Shown piece by piece: positions 10,335-19,942 of a stretch of 64,000 nt of DNA; within the stretch, counting starts at the first letter, position 1; every line of letters starts with the position of its first letter. A model generated the notes under the pieces. It was not told where the DNA came from and ran no database searches. It saw nothing but the letters and a program-made list of their open reading frames with translations. The stretch is from contig NW_005200982.1 in NCBI RefSeq assembly GCF_000372725.1, positions 672,531 through 736,530 of the forward strand, in the 5' to 3' direction. The position numbers and the translations under genes were made by a program. Source of the DNA: Emiliania huxleyi CCMP1516 (Eukaryota; Haptophyta; Isochrysidales; Noelaerhabdaceae).

Positions 10335-12977
10335 ATGGGCGAAAACTCGACACACAAACATACGCCCGGCGCGCGTCCCCTGCACCACTTTGAACGCGAG
10401 CTCGCCATTTGGCGTGCCCAACGCGTATTCATACTCGCGCCCGCCCTGACGTCCGTGGCCCTTGCGAGCGAGAGCTACATCGTCGAGGCCTCCCCCTTGC
10501 CCTCGCCGCCTCCACCGTCAGCCTCGCGGCCACCGCCTGCCGTCTCCCCCTACCCACGGCCGCCCTCTGCCTCACCCTCACGTCCGCCAACATGGCCTAC
10601 CGTCTCCCCCTACCCGCGGCCGCCCTCGGCCTCCCCCATCCCGCCGCCACCCTCACGTCCGCCAATTTGGCCCAACGTGTCTCCGTCACCGCCGCCACCG
10701 CCATCTGCACCGCTGCCCTCCCCTCCTCCACCATCCACCTCGCCTTCCCCTCCGCCGCCTTCCGCCTCGCCCTCCCCACCGCCAGCGCCTCCGCCGTCCC
10801 CGCCGCCACCCTCACGCCCGCCGATCTGGCCCAACGTCTCTCCGTCACCGCCGCCACCGCCATCGGCGCCGCCACCACCTCCTTCACCCTCGCCGCCGCC
10901 CGCGGCGCCGCTACCACCTCCACCGCCTTTGCCACCGCCCTCTCCATCACCGCCCCCGCGCTTGCCGCCGCCCACCTCGCCGCCCACCTCGCCGCCCACT
11001 TCGCCGCCACGCGGTCCCCCACCCTGGTCTCCGCCTCCCCGAGTGCCGCCTCCGTCATCGCCACCGCCGCCAGCTCCGCCTCCCCCCTCGCCACCGCCTC
11101 CGTCGGGATTGCCACCTCTATCTCCGTTGTCCCCGGCTGCGCCGCCGCCATCGCCACCGCCGCCCTTCGCGCCACCTTCTCTGCCACCCTCTATACCACC
11201 GCCCTCAGCCCCGCCCGTAGCGCCTCCACCAGCAGTACCACCACCATCCCCGCTGCCGCCGTCGTTGCCGCCACTCCCGCCGCCACCCACTGCGCCACCC
11301 TCGTCCCCGCCGCCCTCGATGCCGCCTCCGTCGCTGCCACCGCCACCTGCTCTGCCTCCCCCCTCGCCACCACCGCCATCGGGGCTGCCACCGCTCTCAC
11401 CTTCACCTCCAGCTGCGCCGCCGCCGTCACCGTTGCCGTCAGCGCCGCCGCCCTCTGCGCCGCCCTCTGCGCCGCCTCCATCCATCCCACCAACCACGCC
11501 TCCGCCCTCTGCACCACCCTTTTCGCCGCCACCCTCGCCACCACCGCAGCCGGCACCACCGCCTCCCTCGCCCCCGCCGCCGTCGGGCCTCCCACCACTC
11601 TCACCCTCACCTCCGGCTGTGCCGCCGCCATCTGCGCCTCCTAGACTGCCGCCCGTGTACCCGCCGAGACTGCCGCCCGTGTACCCGCCGACGGTACAAG
11701 CCGATCCCGGAGCGCCCCGTATCGGTATCGCCATCGCGGGCTCGGTAGTGGGAGGGCTCGCAGCCCTAGGCCTCGGCATGGCTTGGCACTACCGAGCCAG
11801 CTTGAGCAGGCTCGCGCTGCGCAACCGAGGCAGGGAGCCGGTGCCGGTGAGCCGAACGGACACAGAGTTGGAGCTGAGTGAGTTGCGGCGGGCGATGGGA
11901 GCGGCGGTGCAGCACAGCGGCCTCGGCCTCGACACCGTACACACGGAGGACTCCTTTACCACGTTGAGGGGAGGCAGGTTCGCGACGGGGGCGCACGAGC
12001 TGGTTTTTGGACGGCCGGCGCAGGCTGCGCTGGGCATTAGTCACTATCTACTGGTGCCAGAGGGTCGACTGCACCGTGGTCTCGCCGAGGGCACCGCCGC
12101 AATCGCCAGGGAGGTCGCTGCACTGGGGACACCGGCCGCGTGCGAGTGCCTCGAGTATGTGCTGCACGCCGAGGCGGGCTCAAGCGACCTCACCTACCAG
12201 GACGGGCTGAAGCGCGACTGCGATGAAGACGGCAACGTGCTCGAGTGCCGGACGATCCGCTTGGCAGCGGAGTACACTGTGGTGGCGGAGGAGCGAGCGC
12301 GTGGTAGCGACACGGCGGCCGCGGCGACGATCCAGCAGTCATTTAGGCGGAGGCGTGGCCAAATAGTGAATGGCGTGCTCCCGAGAAGACCGTCCCGGCG
12401 AGGGATGCGGCTCGCGGACTTTGTCAACCACCCTTCAGCCCGGCTCGCCAGGCTCACGGAGGCACAAGTGGTTGCGCTGCGACTGTACACCACGGCCGCC
12501 TTCTCCGCCATCAACGACCCCATGCGCGACCAAGATCGGTACGAGCGCGGAGAGCCGCACCCGTTGCCGGTGACGGTGGCCAATTTGGGCGAGGCGCTCA
12601 GAAAGCTGCGCGCCGTCGAGGCGGATCTACACGCCGGCACGGCCATGCAGCGGTTGTGCCTCTACCGCGGCATGAGAAATGTCACGGCACCGGCCGAGTT
12701 CATGGCGCGCGGCGGCACTGAGTTGGCGCCCATGAGCACGACCTCCGACCTCGAGGTCGCCATGCGCTACTCGGCCAGCCGGAGGGCGGTGCTGCTGCGG
12801 CTCATCACCGAGTCCTTCTATGAGCGCGGCCCGGACATCTCTTTCGCTTCTGCCTTCCCCGCCGAGGCGGAGTTCCTCTTCCCGCCCCTAACATACCTCC
12901 AGCCCACGGGGCACGTAGAAGTCGTCCTCATCGAGGGCTTGCAGTACGAGGTGGTCGATGTCCGCCCTCGGATATGA
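10335..12977 (+). CDS. Proline-rich membrane protein with IQ motif and R-S-ExE ADP-ribosyltransferase-like domain
   Basis: A single open frame of 880 codons. A hydrophobic signal-like stretch (about residues 30-45) precedes a Pro/Ser/Ala-rich region (about 50-455) made of SPPPP-type repeats as in hydroxyproline-rich wall proteins. A membrane segment (about 462-484, [20 protein letters not shown]) comes next, then a soluble part with an IQ-like motif near 660 ([11 protein letters not shown]). The C-terminal 150 residues carry the three marks of arginine-type mono-ADP-ribosyltransferases in order: Arg778 in LYRGM, S801-T-T-S in PMSTTSD, and E844-A-E846 in [10 protein letters not shown]. From the family I infer that it can bind NAD and modify proteins; topology suggests an outer Pro-rich stalk and an inner catalytic domain, or the reverse. 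The frame looks whole. Codon use shifts after the membrane segment. Family placement rests on motifs only. Confidence 0.7.
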   Translation: MGENSTHKHTPGARPLHHFERELAIWRAQRVFILAPALTSVALASESYIVEASPLPSPPPPSASRPPPAVSPYPRPPSASPSRPPTWPTVSPYPRPPSASPIPPPPSRPPIWPNVSPSPPPPPSAPLPSPPPPSTSPSPPPPSASPSPPPAPPPSPPPPSRPPIWPNVSPSPPPPPSAPPPPPSPSPPPAAPLPPPPPLPPPSPSPPPRLPPPTSPPTSPPTSPPRGPPPWSPPPRVPPPSSPPPPAPPPPSPPPPSGLPPLSPLSPAAPPPSPPPPFAPPSLPPSIPPPSAPPVAPPPAVPPPSPLPPSLPPLPPPPTAPPSSPPPSMPPPSLPPPPALPPPSPPPPSGLPPLSPSPPAAPPPSPLPSAPPPSAPPSAPPPSIPPTTPPPSAPPFSPPPSPPPQPAPPPPSPPPPSGLPPLSPSPPAVPPPSAPPRLPPVYPPRLPPVYPPTVQADPGAPRIGIAIAGSVVGGLAALGLGMAWHYRASLSRLALRNRGREPVPVSRTDTELELSELRRAMGAAVQHSGLGLDTVHTEDSFTTLRGGRFATGAHELVFGRPAQAALGISHYLLVPEGRLHRGLAEGTAAIAREVAALGTPAACECLEYVLHAEAGSSDLTYQDGLKRDCDEDGNVLECRTIRLAAEYTVVAEERARGSDTAAAATIQQSFRRRRGQIVNGVLPRRPSRRGMRLADFVNHPSARLARLTEAQVVALRLYTTAAFSAINDPMRDQDRYERGEPHPLPVTVANLGEALRKLRAVEADLHAGTAMQRLCLYRGMRNVTAPAEFMARGGTELAPMSTTSDLEVAMRYSASRRAVLLRLITESFYERGPDISFASAFPAEAEFLFPPLTYLQPTGHVEVVLIEGLQYEVVDVRPRI

Positions 12978-13291
12978 CTTATGAGAGCAACGGCCTTACT
13001 TCACTCACTCTTGAGCAGTACCGCATGGTGGCAAGCTACACAACCCGCGTTATGATGATACACAAAGTAAAACTAAGCCGTCTTTCTTCGGAAGTCGATT
13101 TTGTGGTTTGCATTTTTCAGATTTTGGGCCTAGCCCGGGCGCGCGGGCGGGCCCAAAATCCGCTAACGCCGGAAACGGGTCACCGCATGTGTGAGACGAT
13201 ACACAACTCCGCGCATACGTCATGATGATATAATATAGAGAGAGAGACCCCACGTACAAACAAAGGAGCTCCATAAATTAAGCCACACAGA
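12978..13291. other. Convergent intergenic spacer
   Basis: Lies between the 3' ends of the ADP-ribosyltransferase-like gene (+) and the bestrophin-like gene (-). AT-richer than the genes, with an (AG)n tract near 13238-13248; no clear terminator. Confidence 0.4.
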
Positions 13292-14693
13292 CTATAGTTT
13301 GTGCCTCTGCGCGAGCAGGCCGCGCCACCAGAGTCCGGCCTTTGCGCGGTCGACGCCGGCGCTCCAAGCCTCCGCCTCGGCTTTCATGAAAGCGTTGTGA
13401 CTCAAGCCGGGCAGGTCAGCGGAGTCGTTGCCCAGCGGATTCTCCAGCATAGCGCCAATGGCGAGCAGCCCCGCGTGCAGAACGGTGAAGCAGAGGACGC
13501 GCAGCCAGCCGCAGGCGAAGAGCACGCCAGCAACTCGCGGTCCCGGCTCTTCCGCCAGGCCCGCCTGCCGCCCGAGGACGACGCCCACCGTCAGCGCGTT
13601 GACGACGAGCGCCGCCGAAGTGATGATGGAGAGAAGGTGAACGTACGGGTACGACTGCTGCCCGCGTGCGATGGACAGGCAGGTGCCGATGGCAGCCTGC
13701 TCACGTGCTCTCTGCTCAGCGCTCAGAGTACTGTACTCGCCTTGCTGTGCCACTCGGCCCCGAGCCGAATCCCTCTTTGCCTTCTCTCCTGCTACCGCCC
13801 ACCGCACCTGCCCGTCGAGGCTCAGCTGCATGATGGCTGGCATCATCTGATCGGCGTGGGGTACGGGCGTCACGTCGAGCTCGCCCGCTAGCGCGCGCGA
13901 CCAGAAGAGTGTCATCCATGACCAGATAACAGCGCTCCGCTCGGGGAGCGAGGAGAGCGCCTCAGCCTCCTCGCGAAGCAACAGTCCCGAGTGCACCTGT
14001 GATTGCGCGTGCAGCCTGAGCGGGGAGAGGGTCGCTCCGGCGGTGTCAAGGGACTCTAGAAGGCTGCGCCAGGTCGTCGAGCCGCTGGTCATCTCTCGCC
14101 TGCTTGCACAGCAGGGCGTGCGACACCGTCCCGAGCCTCTTTACCAGCGCGCGTGCCGCGCAGTCCGCCACCGTCCCAGAGTGGAACCAGCACGCGGCGT
14201 GGATGCTGAGCCCATTGACGGCACCAAAGAGCCCATTCAGAGCTTGCTCGCGCAGCGCCCACCACTGGCCAGTTGCAGTGCTAACAAACGGAGCGAGCAA
14301 AAACAGCAGCCCGCCGCAGACGATCCCGTTGAGCCCCACGAGCGCTGCGGCAACCTCTGCGCTTATGCGTGGTCCGGCCGCACCAGCCACGATCGCAAGC
14401 ACGCTGCTGTAGACGAGTTGGCTGCGGACCGAGGCATCACCCAGGACGGTTGCCGAGAGGGTCATCGAGCACAGGGCGCGCCACGGTCCGCGGAGGGCAA
14501 AGAGGCGCGCCGAGTCGTACCGGACCACCTTTCGCGGCGCTGAGGACGAGCTGCTCACCTCGAACCAGACGCCCGTGCACTGGTCTCCAATGGACTCTGC
14601 GCGAAAGCCGAATTCGGCGCCGAGGTTGGGTTTGCGAGGGAGCAAGCCCCGCCCGCTCTCGGAGTGGGCGGGCCGCGGTCCTGCCGTGAACAT
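13292..14693 (-). CDS. Multi-pass membrane protein, bestrophin-like
   Basis: Two minus-strand frames read as one protein of about 450 aa. The first (14693 to ~14065) has hydrophobic helices and WWALREQALNGLFGAVNG followed by ALVKRLGTVSHALLCKQARD. The second (~14015 to 13292) has two more hydrophobic segments and ENPLGNDSADLPGLSHNAFM, which recalls the N-P-F-G-x-D/D-x-P signature near the end of bestrophin-type anion channels. A 49-bp GC-AG intron (14016-14064) would join the frames in phase; a frame error in the sequence is the alternative. The start is the first Met of the upstream frame. The bestrophin call is based on overall pattern and is tentative; other algal multi-pass families are possible. 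Confidence 0.5.
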
Positions 14694-15648
14694 GACGCGC
14701 CGAGCAGCCTTTCGGAGTGCTTTTCGCAGTGTGCACGCCCTCAGTCAGGCCGGCTGAGTCGGAGCGTTCTGCAGCGACAGCGCGCCGGGTGTACACAAAG
14801 GGTGAGGGACGCACGCCTGCGCGCTCGCCGGCTCCACGCGACCTCGGTACTTTCTCAGATCTCACGACCCTCGTCAGGCAACACACAGCCAAATGCGCGA
14901 GGCGCGAGGACGCTCCTGGGCCGCGTTTGAACGGTGTGAAAACCTGCTTGCTCGTTCTCAGGGAGGGGCATAGTCCCGTTCACACCCTCACTTAGGCATG
15001 AGCGCCCGAAACTTGAACGGCGGGCGCTTGACGAATCCGAGGAGGGGACGGGGGCAGCAACGGCTGCGGCCCCGAGAGTCGAATCGGCAACTCATAGTTC
15101 GAACTGGCGACTCATAATGAAACTTGCCGAAATCGCCCTGTGGGGGCGGCAGCGGCGACCGCCCCGGGGGCGGCAGCGGTGACCGCCCCGGGGAATATGT
15201 TTAGCGACTCCCACCCCCAAGGAAGTTCTGATAGACATGTCCAGGACTCTGTGGCTGAAGTAGCGTGTGCGTCGAAGCCACAAGAGGGCTGGCTACGTCG
15301 GAGAGTTAGGTAGGGGGGTGGGGGTTTCGCGTATTTTGTTTTCTTAATAGTTCTGGGAGCAAACGATTCCACAGCGTACTGGTCGTGAAGAGGCGCGATG
15401 GAAATCGTGGGACGCGAGCTGAGCGGCGGCCGGGTGTCAAAGGTCGCGCGCACAGAGGCATGCATCCCCCCTTTAGCTACGGCCTTCTTCGTATTGCAAA
15501 TAAAAGAATTTATCCAAAACAACTCTCTCTCACAGCAGACAGGCTCGACACAGGTGCGAACTGGCGCGTGCTAGTACTATCACCGGCACACCTAAATAAA
15601 AGAACGTGGGGCTCCTCGCCTCTCCAACGCCGCCTCTTCTCCATCGCC
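14694..15648. other. Shared 5' region of the bestrophin-like (-) and SGNH hydrolase (+) genes
   Basis: No ORF is supported. It holds a tandem pair of GGGGGCGGCAGCGG-GACCGCCCC units (about 15143-15193) able to form hairpins, and ends with the motif block at 15502. Confidence 0.4.
15502..15511. promoter_or_regulatory. AAAAGAATTT motif upstream of the SGNH hydrolase
   Basis: Located 140 bp before the ATG, followed by CAAAACAACTCTCTCTCACA and CAGACAGGCTCGACACAGGT. The whole ~65-bp block is nearly the same as at 847-905. Confidence 0.4.
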
Positions 15649-17118
15649 ATGCTCTCCTTCGCCGCCGCGCTCTCTTCTTTGGCGCCACCGCCGCCGCCGC
15701 GGCTGCCTCTGGAGGGCGGGACGCCCAGCTGCCAAAGCCTCGACTTGCCGCCCAAGTCGAGGGCAGTGTTCTCCGTGTTTGGAGGGTCAAACACGCAAGG
15801 TGCGAACGCCGTCTCGCTAAACGCCCGCGGCGGTACGAATTACGGCCGCGCCAACCCGTCGTTTGCGAGGCTGCTAGCCGACAGGCTGCGAGACACGCAT
15901 ATTGCAAAGTGGAACGCTGACGGCGGCTCTGGCCCGCTTCTGGCCGGCACGTGCGCCAGCCTATTCATTCCTCCGGACACGCGGCTGGGAACGATCGAGT
16001 ACCTGCCCAATTTGGGGTACATACATGAGGATCAGGCTGAAGTGGGCTCAATCAAAGCTATGCTGCACATGCTGCACGCGCGCGGCGCGTTCGCCTTTGT
16101 CGTCAACATTGTCAGTGGCCGCAAGCGCTTCGAGAATGAGGCACGAGGTTCAAGACAGGCGTCGCAGTGTATCAGGCTGAACTTTAGCGAGAACGTGGTC
16201 GGCTGCACAGGCCGAGATCGGCTCTTTGCCTTCCGCGACAAGCTTGCCCTTGCAGCCAACGCCACGGGCGCCCACGTCGTCACCATCGATGCGGACGAGG
16301 TGCCACATCTTTTCGGCGCTGACTCCTTTCACCTGAACGCTGAGGGCCACCGGACTGTCTTCAACTCGATTTGGCGAATCTATCGCTCGCTCCCGTGCAT
16401 GGCTCGTCACGATCGTGCCGCACGCACCCAAATAAGCGAGGAAGCCGGCGTATCGTGCGCGCTCGGCGACGAGCTCGCGCCGCTGGTGGGCGAGGCCGCT
16501 GGCTTTGAACGCACCGATCTGCAGCCCGGAAGGGTCGAAAAGGTCGGGTGGGCGGCCAGGCAGCCCAACGCCTCGCTTAAGTTTTGCATCCGGCTGCCGC
16601 GCAAGGAGAAGGAGGCGCACGAAGCGGAGCTGAAGAACCGCATCTTTCTGAATTCCAAAGATGCAATGAAGATACCGCTGACGGCAGGCTTCCCTTACCG
16701 CATTTCGGTCGGCCTGCAGGCGAGTCATCCCCGCAACCACCCACTGTTTGGCGTTGCCCAAGTCGACTGCACAGGGTCATGCAACTGCATGTGCGCCGAC
16801 GCGCCGAGGTCTAAGCCGGGCTGCCGGTTCGACACGCTCTCAAACACGTCAGCGGTGACCATCACGACGTACCTCAACCTGAAAGTGTCAGAGGCGGACC
16901 CTGCTGTGCCAGCGCTCGCCGCACAGGCAGGGTGCCCCGCAGACGCGTGCGTCTTGCAGGTCAGGAATGCAGCCGACAACCTGAGCGCAGCCAGTGATGG
17001 TCACGGCGAGCGCTCAAAGGTGGTCGTCCGCGCGCTCATCGTTGGCCTGAGCGATTTTCGCACGCTGCACATGATGGGCTTGCGCAACGCCGCGATGAAC
17101 AATGCGCGGCGAGAATAG
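15649..17118 (+). CDS. SGNH/GDSL-type hydrolase with C-terminal beta-rich extension
   Basis: An intronless frame of 489 aa from the Met at 15649, whose N-terminus (MLSFAAALSSLAPPPPPRLP) could be a weak signal sequence. Block I of the SGNH fold is GGSNTQG with the nucleophile Ser47, and block V is D225-SFH228 in GADSFHLNAEGHRTVFNSI, giving the catalytic Asp and His. A candidate oxyanion-hole Asn lies between them but is not clear. Such enzymes cleave ester or acetyl groups on lipids or glycans. Residues ~330-489 form a second domain with a Cys cluster (DCTGSCNCMCADAP) that I do not recognise. The hydrolase fold call is good; substrate unknown. Confidence 0.75.
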   Translation: MLSFAAALSSLAPPPPPRLPLEGGTPSCQSLDLPPKSRAVFSVFGGSNTQGANAVSLNARGGTNYGRANPSFARLLADRLRDTHIAKWNADGGSGPLLAGTCASLFIPPDTRLGTIEYLPNLGYIHEDQAEVGSIKAMLHMLHARGAFAFVVNIVSGRKRFENEARGSRQASQCIRLNFSENVVGCTGRDRLFAFRDKLALAANATGAHVVTIDADEVPHLFGADSFHLNAEGHRTVFNSIWRIYRSLPCMARHDRAARTQISEEAGVSCALGDELAPLVGEAAGFERTDLQPGRVEKVGWAARQPNASLKFCIRLPRKEKEAHEAELKNRIFLNSKDAMKIPLTAGFPYRISVGLQASHPRNHPLFGVAQVDCTGSCNCMCADAPRSKPGCRFDTLSNTSAVTITTYLNLKVSEADPAVPALAAQAGCPADACVLQVRNAADNLSAASDGHGERSKVVVRALIVGLSDFRTLHMMGLRNAAMNNARRE

Positions 17119-17324
17119 GAGGCCTGTGAGGCTGAGAGGGCGCTATCTATGCGCCAACAATAGCGCAACTGTTAGGCCCAAAGTTAATGTTAAACAGCTC
17201 TAGTCACCGGTGTGCAGTGATGGCGCCAATTACTGGTAAAAGAGTGGTATTTACCACTGATGGACTTATTTGATTCTCCTGGGGAGTGGTATGGTATGAG
17301 CAGAGAGTGGTATGGTAAATTACG

Positions 17325-17420
17325 AAACTCCGTGGAATCAATTTTTCGGGCTCTGAGCCGAGTCTGAGGCTGGTTTGCGGCCAAATTCAGCCAAATTTTG
17401 GCAAAATACCGCTTACCGGG
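17325..17420 (-). repeat. Dispersed repeat, inverted relative to ~56625-56715
   Basis: Shares GGCTCTGAGCCGAGTCTGAG and GCTGGTTTG...CAAAATACC with the reverse complement of ~56625-56715. AT-richer than surrounding DNA. No ORF, and ends not defined. Confidence 0.6.
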
Positions 17421-17647
17421 GGCATTTTGCCGATTTCTCCGATTTTTGTCAGATTTTGCCTCAGAAGTCGTGGTAAATCTTACCACCGTTTGATTGTTTT
17501 GGCCGTAGAGTGTTTGATTGTTCTGGGGGGCTATACCAGTAAATATGGCCATCACTGGACACTGCCGGTGTTGACCGATCGAGCGATCGTGGGGATCGAG
17601 GTAGGTGGGTCTGGGGGGCTGGGGGGCCGCGCGCCTGCCCCGAAACT

Positions 17648-17735
17648 AGGTGTTACCTCACACGGTCTATTGCAGAGACCAGGAGGGCCCACAGCACACA
17701 CACCAAGAGTACATGTGCTGCACTGGACATCAGAG
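17648..17735 (+). repeat. ~88-bp short element, copy 1 (intergenic)
   Basis: Runs from AGGTGTTACCTCACACGGTC to CTGCACTGGACATCAGAG and matches 32347-32434 with only two or three differences. Here it lies outside any recognised gene and I see no clear target duplication. Confidence 0.75.
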
Positions 17736-18531
17736 GGCCAAGGGTTGGATCAAGCAGTGGGAAGGGACTCGAGGTGACGCGCGAGCAGAGACCTACGCCT
17801 CCACGCGCTCCACACCGCCGCGCCGATCTTCGCGCGGGCGGCGCGCATGCGCACCCAGGCCGCTCGCGCGCCGTCGCGCAGAGTCGCGCGTTGCTGACGC
17901 AAGAGGCCGTGGGCGAGCTGCTCACTTGATCACAGGAGCAGCTGCAGGTGCCGCAGCCTTGTGCTGCCGGAAGTTCTCGAGCCGGCGCGCGCGCGGCTGG
18001 CCTTGCCGCCGCGCGCACGCCGCTTTGGCGCCGCGGGAGCGATCTTGTTGCTCACCGTCAGCACGCCGCACACCTCCTCAGAGGCCTTGCCCACCTCTCC
18101 AGATGTTGCGAGGACGCCACCCGGCATGGCCGGTCCTGTCGTGCGGCGTGGAGCCTCCCCCCCCCCCAGCAGCAGAGCTCTGCCTGTGGGGGGTGCTGGC
18201 ATCTCTGTGCAGAGGGACAGCTGTATTGCAATAAGTAGCATGCGTTCCAAGTGGCGAGAAGATATGGTCGGCACCAAAATCAGTGGTCTCACCGGCCGGC
18301 CCTCCTGCTGCCAGCCGGGCGGTGCGGGGCACGCCAGCCTCTTTTGTACGCCTCTCGTGCCTCGCGGCGCCTCTGCTTCAAGGAGGGACGATACGGCTCT
18401 CGCAGCTGTGGCACAGCGGAGAGCACAGAGGGCGGTACAAGTCCGTCAGATATGGTTCCCTATCTTCGCATGCTCGTTGTTGGTGATATCCGCGCGAGGT
18501 CATACGCCACAGGCCAGCAATCACTCGGCCC

Positions 18532-18985
18532 CCGGGGGGGGGGGGGGGGCGATAAAACTACTGATTTGGGGCGACGCTCTGACACCGAGTGTTGCTCGAC
18601 GCTGCGACACCCCCGAGTACCGGGGGGAGGGCTCAACCTCGGGGAGGACACCTCTGGAATAAAATCCCCTTTGGCGGCGGTGGGGTTCTTTGTTTTTTGG
18701 GAAGCCCCCCACTTTTTGGTGGTGGGGGGAGGGCTCCCAAAAATCAAAGGGGGTCCCCATTGCCCCATTCAGGGGGGCGCCGGCGGAAAAAAGGCGGAAC
18801 CGGGTCCCAGGTTTTTCTGCGGGGGGGGGGGTCCCCTTCCCCCCCCCCCCCCCCAAGCAGCAGAGTTTTGCTGCTGGGGGGGCCCGCGCCCCCCCCCCAG
18901 CAGCAGAGCTCGACCCCCCCCCCAGCAGCAGAGCTCTGCTGCTGGGGGTCAGACCCCCCCCCCCTAGCAGCAGGGACGGGCTTAG
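18532..18985. repeat. G/C homopolymer tracts with palindromic CAGCAGAG units
   Basis: Long G and C runs alternate with copies of AGCAGCAGAGCTC. One copy forms a perfect 30-bp palindrome centred on GAGCTC at 18931-18936 (18919-18948). A further copy sits at ~18165-18180. Confidence 0.7.
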
Positions 18986-19225
18986 AAGTGCAGGGGGGGG
19001 TACCGAGCAATGTGCGGCCGCTCCGAACGGTATGGCAAGGCCAGCTCCGTGGCCGTGGGCTCACAGCGAAGAGTACAGCCACCCATGCAGAAACTATGTG
19101 GCTCTTACGTACATTTTCCCGATTTTGGTTTTTGCAAATCGGAAGAAGAAGAAGTATTGTTTGTCAAATCGGTGAATCGCACCCTCAGGCGGCTCAGCTC
19201 GTGGCTCGTGCAAGGCGGGGAGACA

Positions 19226-19292
19226 CATGTGTCTCATGTCCCTTAATCCCATCTCGTCTCACGTCTCAGAGTTTGACCGTTTTATTTACTTA
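19226..19292 (+). repeat. AT-tailed dispersed repeat copy
   Basis: One of four copies (about 205-285, here, 50693-50745, 58921-58985) of ATGTCCCTAAATCCCATCTC followed by GTTTGACCGTTTTATTTA and (TTTA)n. A simple-repeat tail is typical of retroposed short elements; all copies have the same orientation. Confidence 0.65.
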
Positions 19293-19942
19293 CCCGAATG
19301 GTTGGGTAGTAGGGGTAGAGGGTTGCCCAAAACTTAGACCTGCTCGCAGGCGAGCGCTGAACTAAGCCCCCGGAAGGAGACGGGCTCAAACTTAGACGCT
19401 GGTGATCGGACTCGCGAACTTAGACGACACGAGGCGGCCAGTTCCGGGTCTCTGCAGCCCCCGCACAGCCACGGAGCCCAGCTCCAGGCCGCCCGGTCCG
19501 GCCCGCGGTCTGCTAAAAAAAAGTGGAAACCCTGGATAAATTTTGCACGACCCCATGGGTCAAATAGGTAGCGCCGTCGCCACTTGCCGCGCGCACGCCC
19601 TCCTCTCAGCCTCCGTGCGCAAGTGGCGACACGCACGCGCCACTTGTACACAACGGCTGCCCGCCGCACAGCCGCACAGAGGCGAAGAAAATTTCGGAGG
19701 CTGCAACCCTAATGATCACGGGACACGGCCGACTTACAGTAGCCCGCATAAGAGGCTCGAGCCGATCTTAGACCGCGGAAGCACCCCAGCGTGACCGGTC
19801 ACACTTAGACCTGTTAAGCCTCGAGGCTCAGAACTTAGCCTACTACCCAACCAATCTTACACCTTACCCGCCTCAGCTCTGCCTCTCTCGTTCCCGCACA
19901 ACCGCGCGCACGGTTGCTCAACTTTGCCAAGCTCCGGCGTGG

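Larger units (their letters stand above)
17119..19942. other. Repeat-rich gene-free region
   Basis: No protein is supported on either strand. In order: an AT-richer repeat shared in inverted orientation with ~56625-56715 (17325-17420); an ~88-bp element also found in an M16 intron (17648-17735); G/C homopolymers with palindromic AGCAGCAGAG units (18150-18985); and an AT-tailed dispersed repeat (19226-19292). Confidence 0.6.

Noticed and set aside
10610-11779. 389-codon Gly/Glu-rich minus-strand ORF
   Set aside because: It is the antisense of the SPPPP repeat region of the plus-strand gene; low-complexity GC-rich DNA lacks stops in several frames.
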